A DNA stretch of 64,000 bases from Firmicutes bacterium UBA4874 (GCA_002399435.1 DHDO01000071.1:40701-104700); one strand, 5' to 3'. Numbered from the stretch's first letter, positions 8,416-19,156 are shown. Notes: generated by a model not told the origin, from the sequence alone. Translations and numbers: made by a program.

Positions 8416-10578
8416 TTAACGGTCTTCGTTTTGATGATGATTGCCGGGCCTTTTCCCGGAACCTTCCTGCCGCGGCCGATCGGATTTGGGCGGAGGTGGT
8501 ATGGTATCCTTATGGGAAAGATTAATGCGTCCCTGGCTGTCAATCTCAATGACCTTGACGGTTAATTCATCCCCTACCTTGACAACATCCTCGACTTTGT
8601 CCACTCTGTTATGAGCCAGTTTGGATATGTGAACCAGGCCCTCCTTGCCCGGAAGGATCTCCACAAACGCACCAAAATTCATGATTCGCTTGACCTTTCC
8701 GGTATAAACTTCTCCGACTTCCACGTCCTTTGTAATGTTTTCCACAATTTTCAGCGCTTTTTCCGCTGCAGCCGAATCAGGAGAAGAAATATAGACATGT
8801 CCGTCCTCTTCAATATCAATCTTGACCCCGGTCTCTGCAATGATCTTGTTGATGACCTTGCCGCCTGCACCAATTACATCACGGATTTTATCGATGGGAA
8901 TCGTTGTCTGAATGATCTTGGGGGCATAAGGTGACAGAGACTTCCTTGGTTCGGGTAAAACCTGCAACATGGAATTCAGAATAAACAGCCTGCCTTCCTT
9001 TGCCTGAGCCAGTGCCTGCTCCAGGATTTCACGGCTGATCCCCTTGACCTTGATATCCATTTGAATGGCCGTAATACCTTTGGCCGTTCCGGCAACCTTG
9101 AAATCCATGTCTCCCATGAAATCTTCCAGACCCTGAATGTCCGTCAATATGACCACTTTACCGGTTTCCTCATCCTGGATCAGCCCCATGGCAACTCCGG
9201 CAACCGGTGCCTGAATGGGTACGCCGGCATCCATCAGCGCAAGGGTACTCCCGCAGACGCTGGCCTGGGAAGTGGATCCATTGGAGCTTAAGACCTCAGA
9301 CACCAGCCGGATGGTATATGGAAATTCGTCTTCCGAAGGAATCATGGGCTCCAGTGCCCGCTCCGCCAAATGTCCATGTCCAATTTCCCGTCTTCCCGGT
9401 GCTCTTGGGCTTCTGGCCTCACCAACGCTGTATGGCGGGAAATTATAGTGATGGATATAACGCTTGGACTCTTCATCCCAAAGCCCGTCCAGGATCTGTT
9501 CATCTCCCAGGGGCCCCAATGTGCATACAGTAAGCACCTGAGTCAGTCCACGCTTGAAAAGTCCGGATCCGTGCGTTCTGGGCAGCAGCCCGACCTCAGA
9601 GGACAGGGGGCGTACTTCGTTCATGGCCCGTCCGTCCGGACGGATGCCATCCTTTAAAATGCGTCTTCTTACGACTTCTTTGGAAATATCATGGATCACA
9701 TCGTCGATTTGTCCACTGCATTCCGGGAAAACATCCGCGAAATGATTCCGGACATCATCCGTTACCGCGTCCATCTTTTTATCACGTGTCTGCTTGTCCA
9801 TTTCGCTTATGGCGGTGGTAACTTTCCCCGTGGCGTATTCCCGTACCTCCCGATCCAGGTCTTCTGCAGGAAGAAATGAGATATAATCCATTTTGGGCAA
9901 TCCTGCTTCCCGAACGATATCCTCCTGAAAGGCAACCAGTTCCCGGATATATTTATGGCCAAAGAGAATGGCCTCGAGCATTTCGGATTCCGTGACCTCA
10001 CTGGCTCCGGCTTCCACCATCATAATGGCATCGCCGGTACCGGATACGGTAAGATCCAGCCTGCTTTTTTGCCTCTGCTCACTGTTGGGATTGATCACAT
10101 ATTCTCCATCCACCATTCCTATGGAAACGGACCCGGTTGGTCCGGCAAATGGAATATCGGATATGCTCAGAGCAACAGAAGAACCAATCATTGCAAAAAT
10201 CTCCGGCGGATACTCCGGATCAATGGACAATGGCGTCGCAACAACCACCACATCATTCCGAAATCCCTTTGGAAACAAGGGCCGGATCGGTCGATCAATC
10301 AGCCTGGAAGTCAAAATGGCTTTTTCAGTCGGCCTGCCTTCTCTCTTGATAAAACCGCCCGGAATTCTGCCTACTGCATACATCTTTTCTTCAAAATCCA
10401 CACTGAGTGGGAAAAAATCGATGTCGTCCCGGGGGGTGTCCGATGCCGTGACCGTGACCAGGACCACGGTATCGCCGTATCGTACAATACACGCTCCATT
10501 GGCCTGTTCGGCCACTTTTCCAATTTCCACCGTTAAGGGTCGGCCGGCCAGATCTGTTTTGTAAATTTTATGTTCCAA
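8416..10578 (-). CDS. pnp: Polyribonucleotide nucleotidyltransferase (PNPase)
   Basis: 3'-5' phosphorolytic exoribonuclease of the RNA degradosome. Two RNase PH domains (first about residues 10-210; second with [15 protein letters not shown] near 400) are followed by KH ([17 protein letters not shown]) and S1 ([20 protein letters not shown]) domains. The acidic and basic tail ends in DRPRQEG and [12 protein letters not shown]. About 720 residues is typical. The open frame reaches ATG 10596, but AAAGGAGGT lies within that extension, 6 nt before a TTG at 10578, which is therefore the likely start. The leader upstream contains two adjacent hairpins. Confidence 0.95.
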   Translation of the reverse strand: MEHKIYKTDLAGRPLTVEIGKVAEQANGACIVRYGDTVVLVTVTASDTPRDDIDFFPLSVDFEEKMYAVGRIPGGFIKREGRPTEKAILTSRLIDRPIRPLFPKGFRNDVVVVATPLSIDPEYPPEIFAMIGSSVALSISDIPFAGPTGSVSIGMVDGEYVINPNSEQRQKSRLDLTVSGTGDAIMMVEAGASEVTESEMLEAILFGHKYIRELVAFQEDIVREAGLPKMDYISFLPAEDLDREVREYATGKVTTAISEMDKQTRDKKMDAVTDDVRNHFADVFPECSGQIDDVIHDISKEVVRRRILKDGIRPDGRAMNEVRPLSSEVGLLPRTHGSGLFKRGLTQVLTVCTLGPLGDEQILDGLWDEESKRYIHHYNFPPYSVGEARSPRAPGRREIGHGHLAERALEPMIPSEDEFPYTIRLVSEVLSSNGSTSQASVCGSTLALMDAGVPIQAPVAGVAMGLIQDEETGKVVILTDIQGLEDFMGDMDFKVAGTAKGITAIQMDIKVKGISREILEQALAQAKEGRLFILNSMLQVLPEPRKSLSPYAPKIIQTTIPIDKIRDVIGAGGKVINKIIAETGVKIDIEEDGHVYISSPDSAAAEKALKIVENITKDVEVGEVYTGKVKRIMNFGAFVEILPGKEGLVHISKLAHNRVDKVEDVVKVGDELTVKVIEIDSQGRINLSHKDTIPPPPKSDRPRQEGSGKRPGNHHQNEDR

Positions 10579-10603
10579 ATCGCGACCTCCTTTCATATCA
10601 CTT

Positions 10604-10685
10604 CCGCATCCTATTGATACGATGCGGTACCTGTATTATTTCCACGGCCTGTGTTATTAGTCCTATGGCATACAAAATACAGGTA
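10604..10685 (-). promoter_or_regulatory. Structured pnp leader (two adjacent hairpins)
   Basis: Reading minus, TACCTGTATT (10676-10685) pairs perfectly with AATACAGGTA (10628-10637). The very next bases CCGCATC (10621-10627) pair with GATGCGG (10604-10610) across a 10-nt loop. The second hairpin ends about 15 nt before the pnp Shine-Dalgarno. pnp leaders in other bacteria are autoregulated through cleavable hairpins; a similar role here is inference. Confidence 0.6.
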
Positions 10686-10710
10686 AGTCTGTACATCCTG
10701 CAAGCAAAAT

Positions 10711-10731
10711 AAGAGAGCGGAAACTCCGCCC
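10711..10731 (-). terminator. Weak terminator or hairpin after rpsO
   Basis: GCGGA-GTT-TCCGC on the minus strand is followed by TCTCTTATTTT just after the rpsO stop. The stem is only 5 bp, so it may attenuate rather than end transcription before pnp. Confidence 0.4.
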
Positions 10732-10734
10732 CCG

Positions 10735-10998
10735 CTATTTTCTCAAATTTAATTCCCCGATGATTTTTCTATAACGATTGATATCTTTCTTCACCAGATA
10801 ATTCAAAAATCCTCTTCTGCGCCCAACCATCATCAACAATCCTCTTCTGGAGTGATGATCCTTTTTGTGCACCTTGAGATGCTCGTTTAAATGGTTGATC
10901 CGCTCTGTCAGAAGAGCAATCTGCACTTCGGCGGAACCGGTATCCCCATCATGGAGCTGATAAGTTTCGATGATCTCTTGCTTTCTTTTCTGATCCAT
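10735..10998 (-). CDS. rpsO: 30S ribosomal protein S15
   Basis: Primary 16S rRNA-binding protein of the small-subunit platform. The whole 87-residue chain matches the family, including [19 protein letters not shown] and the signature [16 protein letters not shown]. The open frame extends to 11091, but ATG 10998 has GAGGAGGTG at normal spacing and gives the standard length. It sits between ribF and pnp, the order usual in Firmicutes. The 100 bp upstream contain an imperfect inverted repeat (11069-11098) that could be a ribF terminator or part of an S15 autoregulatory leader. Confidence 0.96.
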   Translation of the reverse strand: MDQKRKQEIIETYQLHDGDTGSAEVQIALLTERINHLNEHLKVHKKDHHSRRGLLMMVGRRRGFLNYLVKKDINRYRKIIGELNLRK

Positions 10999-11101
10999 GA
11001 ATTTCACCTCCTCATCCTTTATCCCCATAATCCCAGTAACCCGTCGGAGATTCGAAGAACCGGGAAAATGGTTTGTTGGCCCATAGGCCACAAAACCTAT
11101 T

Positions 11102-12040
11102 TTAGCATAACCAGTTGGAAATGTAAATCAACTTTTTGACATTTTTTACGTCCTGCTTCATCTGCTTTGTCAAATCCGAAACACGTTCAAATTTCATTTC
11201 CTCACGCAGACGGGTAAGAAAGAAAATACTCATAGTCTGTCCATACAAATCACCATCGAAGTTCGGAAGGTAAGTTTCAATGCTCAGCCCTTTCGCTGAA
11301 AAGGTGGGGTTTCGTCCTACATTGGTCATTCCCCAGAACATTTTCCCATTCAAACGGCATTTCGCCAGATAAACTCCGGATTTTGGAAGAACCTTCCGAT
11401 TGGAAAACTGAAGGTTTGCAGTGGGAAAGCCCATTTCCCTTCCCCTTCCATATCCATGAATCACCTTTCCTCTGATACAATATGGCCTGGTCATCATTTT
11501 TGCAGCTTCCTCCACTTTCCCTTCTGAAAGGAAGCTTCGAATCAGGGTGCTGCTTACCACCTTGTCTTCAAATCGTACAGGAGGAACACAGATCAAATCC
11601 CAGCCTTTCTCTTTCGATTCCTTCTCCAGAAAGGCCTTGTCCCCGGTTCCCTGATATCCAAAATGAAAATTAAATCCGACGACAATGGCTTTGATATGAT
11701 ATCTTTCATACAATTGATCCATAAAAATGCGTGGTGTTTGATGCAGAAAAGCATGGTCAAAAGAATTCAGTACCAAAATATCAATTCCCAGTCTGGAAAA
11801 TTCCTTTATTTTTTCACTCAGAAGCATAATCTGGGAGGGAGCCTTTTCTGGCTCCAAAACCTGAAGTGGATGAGTCAAAAAGGTATAGACAATGGTTTGA
11901 CAACCATACCGTTGTTTTTGCTTTTTCAGTTCTTCAATCAGTTGAAGATGTCCCTGGTGAATGCCGTCAAAAGTACCAAGTGCAATCGTGCAGGGCTGGC
12001 TTATCCTGTTATTTTTGTCATAATTAAAAACTACCCTCAT
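11102..12040 (-). CDS. ribF: Bifunctional riboflavin kinase/FAD synthetase
   Basis: Converts riboflavin to FMN and FMN to FAD. The N-terminal nucleotidyltransferase domain has [16 protein letters not shown] and the adenylyl-transfer region [15 protein letters not shown]. The C-terminal kinase domain begins near residue 180 ([21 protein letters not shown]). About 312 residues is the usual size. An ATG at 12061 is open in frame, but the ATG at 12040 has GAGGAG directly upstream. It starts 7 nt downstream of the truB stop, so it is in the same operon. Together with ribU (57.5 kb) it completes uptake and activation of the vitamin. Confidence 0.95.
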   Translation of the reverse strand: MRVVFNYDKNNRISQPCTIALGTFDGIHQGHLQLIEELKKQKQRYGCQTIVYTFLTHPLQVLEPEKAPSQIMLLSEKIKEFSRLGIDILVLNSFDHAFLHQTPRIFMDQLYERYHIKAIVVGFNFHFGYQGTGDKAFLEKESKEKGWDLICVPPVRFEDKVVSSTLIRSFLSEGKVEEAAKMMTRPYCIRGKVIHGYGRGREMGFPTANLQFSNRKVLPKSGVYLAKCRLNGKMFWGMTNVGRNPTFSAKGLSIETYLPNFDGDLYGQTMSIFFLTRLREEMKFERVSDLTKQMKQDVKNVKKLIYISNWLC

Positions 12041-12047
12041 AATCTCC

Positions 12048-12953
12048 TCACAAAAGAACACTCTTCATTCCTATGAACTCATTATTGCCGCTTGACTTAC
12101 AGTATCCGATTCCCATAAAAGTCTTTCCACAGAAGATGCGGCAAGGTCTTCCGGGAACAATGCCATCCATGGCTCTTTGAAGGAATTCCACGCCAACAGA
12201 ATTCCCATGGCGGATCTTTTCATAGCTTTCCTCCTTCAGAAAAATGGCTGGCAGAATCGGATCCAGAACTTTCTCCATTGGCTGGATCAGCCGGAACAAA
12301 TACCCCTGCTTCATGGCCAGCAAAATTTCATCCAGGGAGCTGGATTCCTGAATAAAAAACGGTCCGGTTCCCGTTCGGATCAGAAAGCTCATCACCGCAC
12401 CGCATCCAAGATCGTTGCCGATATCCCTGCACAATGCACGGATATATGTGCCTTTGGAACAGGAGACCTCAAATTGTATGGAATCAGGTGGATGAAAGGA
12501 AAGCAACCGGATTTGTTGAATCCGTATTCTCCTTGGGGGAACCTCCAGCGTAACGCCTTGTCTGGCCAGCTGATAAAGCTTTTTTCCTCCCATTTTGATG
12601 GCGGAATGCATGGGTGGGACCTGATCGGACTCACCCAGATAGGACATCATGGATTCCATGATCTGTTTTTCTTCGGGAAATTGATCTGTTCTCGCAGTCA
12701 CTTTTCCGGTCAGATCGGAAGTATCCGTCTGAATGCCCAGTTTCATACCGCAACGATATACTTTGTCCTGGTGCATGAGATAATCGGATATTCTGGTTGC
12801 CTTTCCCAGACATATGGGCAAAACGCCGGCCGCTTCCGGGTCCAGGGTTCCGGTATGACCGACTTTCCGGACTCCAAGCTTTGCTCTCAGGTAAACCACA
12901 ACATCACTGGATGTCATTCCGGGAGGCTTCAGGACGTTGATTACACCATTCAA
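12048..12953 (-). CDS. truB: tRNA pseudouridine-55 synthase
   Basis: Makes pseudouridine 55 in the T-loop of tRNAs. The opening GVINVLKPPGMTSSDVV and the catalytic region VGHTGTLDPEAAGVLPI (catalytic Asp in LDP) are textbook. The C-terminal part is a PUA-like region. At 301 residues the length is normal. It lies 3 nt after the nrnA stop, with AAGGA close upstream. It is part of the nusA-infB operon. Confidence 0.96.
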   Translation of the reverse strand: MNGVINVLKPPGMTSSDVVVYLRAKLGVRKVGHTGTLDPEAAGVLPICLGKATRISDYLMHQDKVYRCGMKLGIQTDTSDLTGKVTARTDQFPEEKQIMESMMSYLGESDQVPPMHSAIKMGGKKLYQLARQGVTLEVPPRRIRIQQIRLLSFHPPDSIQFEVSCSKGTYIRALCRDIGNDLGCGAVMSFLIRTGTGPFFIQESSSLDEILLAMKQGYLFRLIQPMEKVLDPILPAIFLKEESYEKIRHGNSVGVEFLQRAMDGIVPGRPCRIFCGKTFMGIGYCKSSGNNEFIGMKSVLL

Positions 12954-12956
12954 TCC

Positions 12957-13925
12957 TTATACCAACTCCTTGTATCGGGTATGAAATTCAGCAAGTATTT
13001 CATCTCTTGCCACGGTCAGGCTTGCTGCAATATTGGCCCCGGAGGCTTTTTTATGACCTCCGCCGCCGAACAGCCCGGCCAGCCTGTTGACATCCATATC
13101 TCCTTTGGAACGAAAACTGGCTTTTGTGGTGCCGTCCGGCATCTCCCGGAGGAAGATGCCCAGCTTCACACCGACTATATTCTTTGCATAGTTTACAATG
13201 CTTTCCGTGTCGGAATCCTTTGCCCCGGCTTCAAGAAGATCTTTCCTGGATATTGTCATCAGGGCAACTTTCCCGTCCTCATAAAGTGCCAGAGAGCCCA
13301 GGGCTTTCGATAAAAGACGGATTCGTTCCACGCGAAAGGACTGATAAAGAAAATCGTTGATTTCCTCCACATTTATGCCGCAATCCACCAGTTCCGCAGC
13401 GATACGGTAGGTATCAGAGGTAGTATTACTGAAGGAAAACCTGCCGCTGTCCGTACTTATGGCGGTGTAAAGGGCTTCTGCCGCATGCTTCCCAATGGGG
13501 CCGGGCATGCGGACAGCAATCCGATAGATGATCTCCCCGGTCGCCGATGTTTTTGGATCCACATAATTTGCTTCCGCAAAACAAGCATTACCGGGATGAT
13601 GATCAATATTCATGGTATGTCTGCTGTTATGGAAAGTGGCAGAGCATATCCCCATACGTTCCATGTCGCTGCAGTCCACTGCAATGGCAAGATCATAGGG
13701 CTGCCCAATCCTTTCTTCCCCTTTAAAATCCGTTAGCCCATACAGAAAGCCCAGAGTCGCCGACGGAGTGTCCTGGCAAAAAAGGGAAACAGATTTTCCT
13801 TCTGCCCGCAACATATCTGCCAGGGCAAGGCAGGACCCTATGGTATCCCCATCCGGCAGAATATGGGCAATCACAGCAATCCTTACGGGTTCTTTCAGGA
13901 GGGAAAGAATGGTATCAATCGTCAT
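12957..13925 (-). CDS. nrnA: DHH-family oligoribonuclease / pAp phosphatase (NrnA)
   Basis: DHH-DHHA1 phosphoesterase that degrades short oligoribonucleotides and dephosphorylates pAp. The N-terminal metal-binding motifs are HILPDGDTIGS and NIDHHPGN. The C-terminal DHHA1 domain has GGGGHKKASGA. About 322 residues fits the family. Three in-frame starts exist (13940, 13931, 13925). ATG 13925 is preferred because GAGGG inside the rbfA tail lies 8 nt upstream. It overlaps rbfA by a few codons, so translation is coupled. Confidence 0.92.
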   Translation of the reverse strand: MTIDTILSLLKEPVRIAVIAHILPDGDTIGSCLALADMLRAEGKSVSLFCQDTPSATLGFLYGLTDFKGEERIGQPYDLAIAVDCSDMERMGICSATFHNSRHTMNIDHHPGNACFAEANYVDPKTSATGEIIYRIAVRMPGPIGKHAAEALYTAISTDSGRFSFSNTTSDTYRIAAELVDCGINVEEINDFLYQSFRVERIRLLSKALGSLALYEDGKVALMTISRKDLLEAGAKDSDTESIVNYAKNIVGVKLGIFLREMPDGTTKASFRSKGDMDVNRLAGLFGGGGHKKASGANIAASLTVARDEILAEFHTRYKELV

Positions 13926-14283
13926 GTTCATTTCCCTCATCCTGATGAATCTCCTTTATTTTTTTGGATATTTCCACACTGTATTCAATGGACTGGTCAG
14001 GTATAAACTGCAGTTCCGGCGTAAACCGGATATTCAGGCGACTGGCCAGTTCCCTGCGGATAAATCCGGAAGCCTTCTTCAATCCTTTCAGCGTATTTTC
14101 CCTGTCTTCCTCCGTACCCATGACGCTGAAATGAATCCTGGCATAGTGCAGATCACCGGACAGTTCTGTTTTTACGATGGAAAACAGTTTTGAAATCCGC
14201 GGATCCTTGACTTCGGTACGAACGATATCGCTGACTTCCCTGGTAATTTCCTCTGAAATCCGATTGATCCGATATTGGGCCAT
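13915..14283 (-). CDS. rbfA: Ribosome-binding factor A
   Basis: Small KH-type protein that helps mature 16S rRNA in the 30S subunit. The 122 residues match the family from RINRISEEITREVSDIV to the C-terminal EISKKIKEI. It lies 13 nt downstream of infB and overlaps nrnA. Confidence 0.95.
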   Translation of the reverse strand: MAQYRINRISEEITREVSDIVRTEVKDPRISKLFSIVKTELSGDLHYARIHFSVMGTEEDRENTLKGLKKASGFIRRELASRLNIRFTPELQFIPDQSIEYSVEISKKIKEIHQDEGNEHDD

Positions 14284-14296
14284 CCTTCATCATCCT

Positions 14297-16858
14297 TTAT
14301 CTCTTGATTTCTTCCTGAACAAAGGCTTCAAAAACATCGCCTTCCTTGATGTCATTATAGTTTTCCAATCCGATACCGCACTCGTAATTGGCAGCTACCT
14401 CCCGGACATCATCCTTGAACCGCTTCAGGGATTCAATTTTCGCTTCGCTTACCACAACACCATCCCGGACAATCCGAACGCTGGCATTTCTGGTAATTTT
14501 CCCATCGTTAACATAGCAACCTGCTATGGTTCCCGTACCGGATATCTTAAAGGTTGTCCGTACAGAGGCATGGCCTATGACGACTTCCCTGAATTCCGGA
14601 TCCAGCATTCCTTTCATGGCGGCTTCGATATCCTCAATGGCCTGATAGATCACCCGATAGGTCCGAATATCCACGCCTTCCTTTTCTGCAAGATCCAGGG
14701 AACTCGCGGAAGGCCTGACATTAAAGCCAATAATGATGGCATTGGAGGCTACAGCAAGCAGGACATCGGATTCCGTAACGGCGCCGACACCGTCATGAAT
14801 GATCTGAACCCGGATCTGGTCGTTGGACAATTTCTCCAGAGCCTGCTTGACCGCTTCTGCAGAGCCCTGCACATCTGCCTTGATAATCAGGTTCAGGTCC
14901 TTTATCTCGCCTTCCTTGAGCTGATTGAATAATTCATCCAAAGTCGCCTTAGGCGCAACTTTAACCTGCTCGGCTTTCTTTTTTGCTTTTCGCTCCTCAC
15001 TGACTTGCTTTGCCAGCTTATCGTCCTCCACAGCATAAATAATATCTCCTGCATCCGGGACATCATTCAGTCCCAATACCTCAACCGGCATGGAAGGGCC
15101 CGCCTTTTCGATTCGACATCCCTTGTCGTCCATCATGGCGCGGACTCTCCCATACTTCGTCCCGGCCACTATGGAATCTCCTACATGAAGGGTTCCGTTC
15201 TGCACCAGTATTGTCGCCACCGGTCCGCGGCCCTTGTCCAGCTGGGCTTCAATAATGGTGCCTTTTGCCAGTCGGTTTGGATTCGCCTTGAGATCCTGCA
15301 CTTCTGCCACCAGCAAAATCATTTCCAGTACATCCGATATTCCTTCTTTTTTCAGTGCGGAAATCGGTACGGCTATGGTATCCCCGCCCCACTCTTCCAC
15401 TACCAGACCATGCTCGGATAATTCTTTCTTGACCCGGTCTGGATTGGCGCCTGGTTTATCCATTTTATTGATGGCAACAACGATGGGTACCCCGGCTGCC
15501 TTCGCATGGTTGATTGCTTCAATGGTCTGAGGCATGACCCCGTCGTCGGCCGCCACCACCAGGACTGCCACATCCGTAACCTGAGCCCCTCTGGCTCTCA
15601 TGGAAGTAAATGCTTCATGGCCAGGTGTATCCAGAAAGGTAATCATCTTGTCCTTGACGTTTACCGTATAGGCCCCGATGTGCTGTGTAATCCCTCCGGC
15701 TTCCCCTTCAATAACGTGGGCATGACGAATGGCATCCAACAGAGAGGTTTTGCCATGATCCACATGTCCCATTACCGTAACAACAGGAGGGCGTTTGATA
15801 AGATTCTCCTCCGTGTCCTGGGTGTCTTCTTCCTTCAGCTGCTCTTCGTATGTCTTTACCGCTTTCCGTTCCAGCTCAACATGAAACTCGGAGGCAACCA
15901 GATTCGCCGTATCGTAATCCAAATCCATATTTATGGTCGCCATAATGCCAAGGCCCATCAACTTCTTGATGATTTCCGCCACCTGTATTCCGATTGTTTC
16001 GGACAGTTCCTTTACGGTTATCCTGTCCCCCATGGTTATGGCTTTTTTCCGTTCCGGTATCACCATAGCGGAATGGGGTTTGTTTTGCTTTCCTTTTTTT
16101 GTCTTCCGGCTGTGCTTGGTTAATTTATGATAATTGAACTCCTCCCAATAATCTTTTCGGCTTTTCTTTTTTTTGTCTTTGCTTTGACCGGCATAACGGC
16201 CGGGTCCCTTTCCATTGTCGCTTTTTTCTTTGTCCGCGGTCACTGGAGGCTGCGCCAAAAACCGGCCCACGATATCCCCGCTGCGCGGGTTTCCATTTCT
16301 TTTCGCACGGTCTTCCTTACGGGGATTGTCAAATTTTGATTTACCGGAATGATTTCTGGTCTCCTGTGTTTCACGATGTCTGCGATCCTCCGGCTTTTTC
16401 GTGCGATCCTCCGGCTTTTTCGTGCGATCCTCCGGCTTTTTCGTCCTTTGATCCTTTCTGTTTCGATCCTGTGACGTCTTCCGGTTTACGGAATCCTGCT
16501 TTTTTTGTTCAGGCTTTTCTTGCTTTTGCTGCTCTTCGGCCTTCTCTTTCTCCGCGTCCTTTTGTTTGGGCTCTTGTTCTTCCAGGGCTTTCGCCTGCTC
16601 TTCCCTTTGCTTTTCCTCTTCCTGTTTCCGGGCTTTCAGTCGGGACTCCTCCTCCTGCCGCTTTTGTTCTGCAGCCAATTCCTGCTGCCGCTTTTTCTCT
16701 TCCAACTCGTGGGCTTTCCTCTCTGCCTTTGCTTTTGCTTCATTCAATAAACGGATATACTGGTCCACATCGGACTTCAGTTCATCCACTTTACCGATAA
16801 GCTCTCTGGCATTTCTGTTTACCTTTTTTGTTGTATCATACACTTTGATTTTTGCCAT
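14297..16858 (-). CDS. infB: Translation initiation factor IF-2
   Basis: GTPase that places initiator tRNA on the ribosome. IF2-N begins at [13 protein letters not shown] long charged, low-complexity linker follows (about residues 60-260; K/E/Q/R rich, with a threefold KKPEDRT repeat), then a second IF2-N. The GTPase domain has G1 [15 protein letters not shown]3 DTPGHE and G4 [11 protein letters not shown], followed by domains II, III and IV. The frame is open to 16885. ATG 16858 is preferred from homology and a GGGGTG upstream (about 853 residues). It overlaps the 3' end of ylxQ by 23 nt. Confidence 0.95.
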   Translation of the reverse strand: MAKIKVYDTTKKVNRNARELIGKVDELKSDVDQYIRLLNEAKAKAERKAHELEEKKRQQELAAEQKRQEEESRLKARKQEEEKQREEQAKALEEQEPKQKDAEKEKAEEQQKQEKPEQKKQDSVNRKTSQDRNRKDQRTKKPEDRTKKPEDRTKKPEDRRHRETQETRNHSGKSKFDNPRKEDRAKRNGNPRSGDIVGRFLAQPPVTADKEKSDNGKGPGRYAGQSKDKKKKSRKDYWEEFNYHKLTKHSRKTKKGKQNKPHSAMVIPERKKAITMGDRITVKELSETIGIQVAEIIKKLMGLGIMATINMDLDYDTANLVASEFHVELERKAVKTYEEQLKEEDTQDTEENLIKRPPVVTVMGHVDHGKTSLLDAIRHAHVIEGEAGGITQHIGAYTVNVKDKMITFLDTPGHEAFTSMRARGAQVTDVAVLVVAADDGVMPQTIEAINHAKAAGVPIVVAINKMDKPGANPDRVKKELSEHGLVVEEWGGDTIAVPISALKKEGISDVLEMILLVAEVQDLKANPNRLAKGTIIEAQLDKGRGPVATILVQNGTLHVGDSIVAGTKYGRVRAMMDDKGCRIEKAGPSMPVEVLGLNDVPDAGDIIYAVEDDKLAKQVSEERKAKKKAEQVKVAPKATLDELFNQLKEGEIKDLNLIIKADVQGSAEAVKQALEKLSNDQIRVQIIHDGVGAVTESDVLLAVASNAIIIGFNVRPSASSLDLAEKEGVDIRTYRVIYQAIEDIEAAMKGMLDPEFREVVIGHASVRTTFKISGTGTIAGCYVNDGKITRNASVRIVRDGVVVSEAKIESLKRFKDDVREVAANYECGIGLENYNDIKEGDVFEAFVQEEIKR
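16382..16444 (-). repeat. 21-bp tandem repeat (three copies) inside infB
   Basis: Three 21-bp units at 16382, 16403 and 16424 are identical in the sequence shown. They encode KKPEDRT repeats in the IF-2 linker. A perfect in-frame repeat in a disordered region is prone to length change. Confidence 0.92.
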
Positions 16859-17195
16859 TCTCATCACCCCCGTGCCGGATTTCATTCTGTTCCTTCAATA
16901 GCATGTCCCGAAAGGACCTGTCCAATATAACCAATACTGTCCTGTTATACTTACCAATTGCCCTGCCGAGCCGCTCCCTGGTCCCCGTAATGATCATGGG
17001 AACCTGGCAGGCATGGCTCAGAGAGGAAAAATTTTCGATTGTTGCTCCGGACGCTTCGCTGCTGATGATAACCAGCCGGGCTTTGCCGGATCGGATGTTT
17101 TTTTCACACAGAACACTTCCGGAAACCACTTTCCCTGCTTTTTGACAGAGTCCCAACAGAGAAAAAAAACTTTCACCGATAGGATTCACCTTCAT
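16836..17195 (-). CDS. ylxQ: L7Ae-family RNA-binding protein YlxQ
   Basis: Member of the L7Ae/L30e/Gadd45 RNA-binding family; the Bacillus YlxQ binds kink-turn RNA. The core [15 protein letters not shown] and the later [17 protein letters not shown] are characteristic. About 119 residues, with a polar tail overlapping the infB start. The start is uncertain: ATG 17195 lies inside the rnpM 3' end without a good ribosome site, so coupling to rnpM is likely. Family positions suggest the folded part begins at about residue 8. Confidence 0.85.
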   Translation of the reverse strand: MKVNPIGESFFSLLGLCQKAGKVVSGSVLCEKNIRSGKARLVIISSEASGATIENFSSLSHACQVPMIITGTRERLGRAIGKYNRTVLVILDRSFRDMLLKEQNEIRHGGDENGKNQSV

Positions 17196-17451
17196 TCAAT
17201 TGTGTTTTCAGCTTCTCATATACTTCCTGCTCCATCTTCTGATGAAAAGCCTTTTCCAGTAACCTGCTTTTTGCTGCCTTGTCAATGCAGGCTTCTTTTC
17301 GGCAAAGATAGGCTCCCCGCCCGGGGGCCTTACCCTTCCGATCCAGATCAATGGATCCTTCAGGACTTTTCACAATACGAATCAATTCCTTTTTCGGCAT
17401 CATTTGACGGCAGCCAACGCACATTCTCATGGGAATTTTTCTTTTTTTCAA
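17173..17451 (-). CDS. rnpM: YlxR/RnpM, RNase P modulator (DUF448)
   Basis: Small basic RNA-binding protein of the YlxR family, recently linked to RNase P control in Bacillus. Diagnostic motifs are RMCVGCRQ near the N-terminus and the conserved GRGAYLC. The 92 residues fit the family. It overlaps the nusA 3' end by 4 nt and the ylxQ 5' end by 23 nt, so the three genes are tightly coupled. Confidence 0.92.
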   Translation of the reverse strand: MKKRKIPMRMCVGCRQMMPKKELIRIVKSPEGSIDLDRKGKAPGRGAYLCRKEACIDKAAKSRLLEKAFHQKMEQEVYEKLKTQLNEGESYR

Positions 17452-18587
17452 TCGGATTCACCATCCTGCGGTTCCGCCTGCTCCTGTTCATCCATTTGTT
17501 CCTCTTGTTCTTCCTGTTCTTCCTGTTCTTCCGGTATCGGATTTTCATAGGATGGGCGGATCTGGGATTCGCTTTTTATGTCAATCTTCCAGCCTGTCAG
17601 TTTGGCAGCCAGCCTGGCGTTTTGGCCTTCCTTCCCAATGGCCAGTGACAATTGATTGTCCGGGACAATGACCATGGCGGATTTTTCCGATGGGGAAGGC
17701 AAAACATCCAAAACCCTGGCAGGGCTTAAAGCACTGGATATATACTCCATTGGATTTTCGCTCCATTTGATGATATCAATCTTTTCCCCCCGGAGTTCCT
17801 CAACAATTTTCTGAACGCGGATTCCTCTGTGACCGACACAGGATCCAACCGGATCAATGTTCGGATCTTCCGCATAAACCGAGATTTTGGTACGGGAGCC
17901 TGCTTCACGCGAAATATTCTTTATTAATACTTCTCCTTCCGCTATCTCCGGAACCTCCAGTTCAAACAATCTCTTGACCAGACCGGGATGAGACCGGGAA
18001 ACAGTAATCTGCGGTCCCTTTGTCGTTTTCTTTACCTCAGTGATATAGACCTTAAGGCGATTGTTGACCCGATATCTTTCTCCCGGCATTTGCTCACCGG
18101 GAGGAAGAATGGCCTCCGTTTTATCCAGATCAATGAATACGTTCCGCTTCTCCACACGTTGGACCAATCCGGTTACAATCTCATTTTCCTGCTCACTGTA
18201 TTTATTGAAAATCTGTTCCCTTTCCGCTTCACGGATACGCTGCATGACGACCTGCTTTGCATTCTGAGCCGCAATTCTGCCGAAGTTTCTGGGAGTAACT
18301 TCTACATCCACGATGTCGTCCAGCTGGGCTCCGGGACTCAGCTTCCTCGCTTCTGCCTCGTCAACTTCCAGCAGGGAATCCTGGACTTCCGGCACGACTT
18401 TCCTTTGGGAAAACACCCGGACATCTCCGGCCTGACGATCAATGATTACCTTCACATTGGGCGCAGAGCCAAAATTCTTTTTGTATGCGGATACCAGGGC
18501 TGCTTCGATGGCCTCCAGCAGAACATCCTTGTCGACGCCCTTTTCCCGGCATATTTGCTCAATCGCTTCTAAAAACTCCCCAGACAT
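17448..18587 (-). CDS. nusA: Transcription termination/antitermination factor NusA
   Basis: RNA polymerase-associated factor that modulates pausing, hairpin termination and antitermination. Domains in order: N-terminal RNAP-binding (EAIEQICREKGVDKDVLLEAI), S1 (about 135-200), KH1 (VGSCVGHRGIRVQKI) and KH2 (LAIGKEGQNARLAAKLTGW). The C-terminus is a short acidic tail with EEQ repeats; no additional acidic-repeat domains are present, which is normal for Firmicutes. 379 residues. It follows rimP by 22 nt. Confidence 0.95.
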   Translation of the reverse strand: MSGEFLEAIEQICREKGVDKDVLLEAIEAALVSAYKKNFGSAPNVKVIIDRQAGDVRVFSQRKVVPEVQDSLLEVDEAEARKLSPGAQLDDIVDVEVTPRNFGRIAAQNAKQVVMQRIREAEREQIFNKYSEQENEIVTGLVQRVEKRNVFIDLDKTEAILPPGEQMPGERYRVNNRLKVYITEVKKTTKGPQITVSRSHPGLVKRLFELEVPEIAEGEVLIKNISREAGSRTKISVYAEDPNIDPVGSCVGHRGIRVQKIVEELRGEKIDIIKWSENPMEYISSALSPARVLDVLPSPSEKSAMVIVPDNQLSLAIGKEGQNARLAAKLTGWKIDIKSESQIRPSYENPIPEEQEEQEEQEEQMDEQEQAEPQDGESD

Positions 18588-18609
18588 TTTTCTCCTCCTT
18601 GACAGCTGC

Positions 18610-19074
18610 TTAAAATTCTATCGACAATCTGACGACAGCGACCTCCGATCGCGGGAAGGAATAAACTTTTTCCTGATCCCGGATTACCAATTGATCGTCC
18701 TTCCATCCGATCAGTTCTCCTGTAAACTTTTTTATGCCTTTTCTTGACCGGTACAGGGAAACATCCACCCTGGAGCCTTTGTATCGTTCAAAATCCGCAT
18801 CCTTTTTCAAAATACGGTCCAACCCCGGAGAAGAAACCTCCAGAAAATAGCTGTGAGGAATCGGATCGCTTTCGTCCAGCAATTTCCCGACCCGTTCGCT
18901 TAACTCCTGACAATCCTCCACTGTTACCCCATCGGGCTGTTTGTCGATATAGATACGCAGATACCATTGGCTTCCTTCCTTTTTGTACTCCACATCCACC
19001 AGCTCACAATTCAAATCCTCCACAACGGGAAGTGCCATCTGCTCCGTCAGATGCTCCACTCTACCTCTTGACAT
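18610..19074 (-). CDS. rimP: Ribosome maturation factor RimP
   Basis: 30S assembly factor that works in 16S central/3' domain maturation. The N-terminal alpha/beta domain (CELVDVEYKKEG, then EVSSPGLDR) and C-terminal SH3-like domain (KKFTGELIGW) are clear. 154 residues; GAGGGAATC stands before the ATG. It is the first gene of the rimP-nusA-infB operon, transcribed from a promoter at 19207-19235 through a leader with a stable hairpin. Confidence 0.95.
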   Translation of the reverse strand: MSRGRVEHLTEQMALPVVEDLNCELVDVEYKKEGSQWYLRIYIDKQPDGVTVEDCQELSERVGKLLDESDPIPHSYFLEVSSPGLDRILKKDADFERYKGSRVDVSLYRSRKGIKKFTGELIGWKDDQLVIRDQEKVYSFPRSEVAVVRLSIEF

Positions 19075-19156
19075 GATTCCCTCCGTAAACTCATTTTCAA
19101 ACAGTTTAATTTTCTGCCTATGCCATATCCTTTCCCAATTTCATCTATAACATGAA

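Noticed and set aside
12177-13313. 378-codon plus-strand frame across truB and nrnA
   Set aside because: Spans two real minus-strand genes and resembles no protein family.
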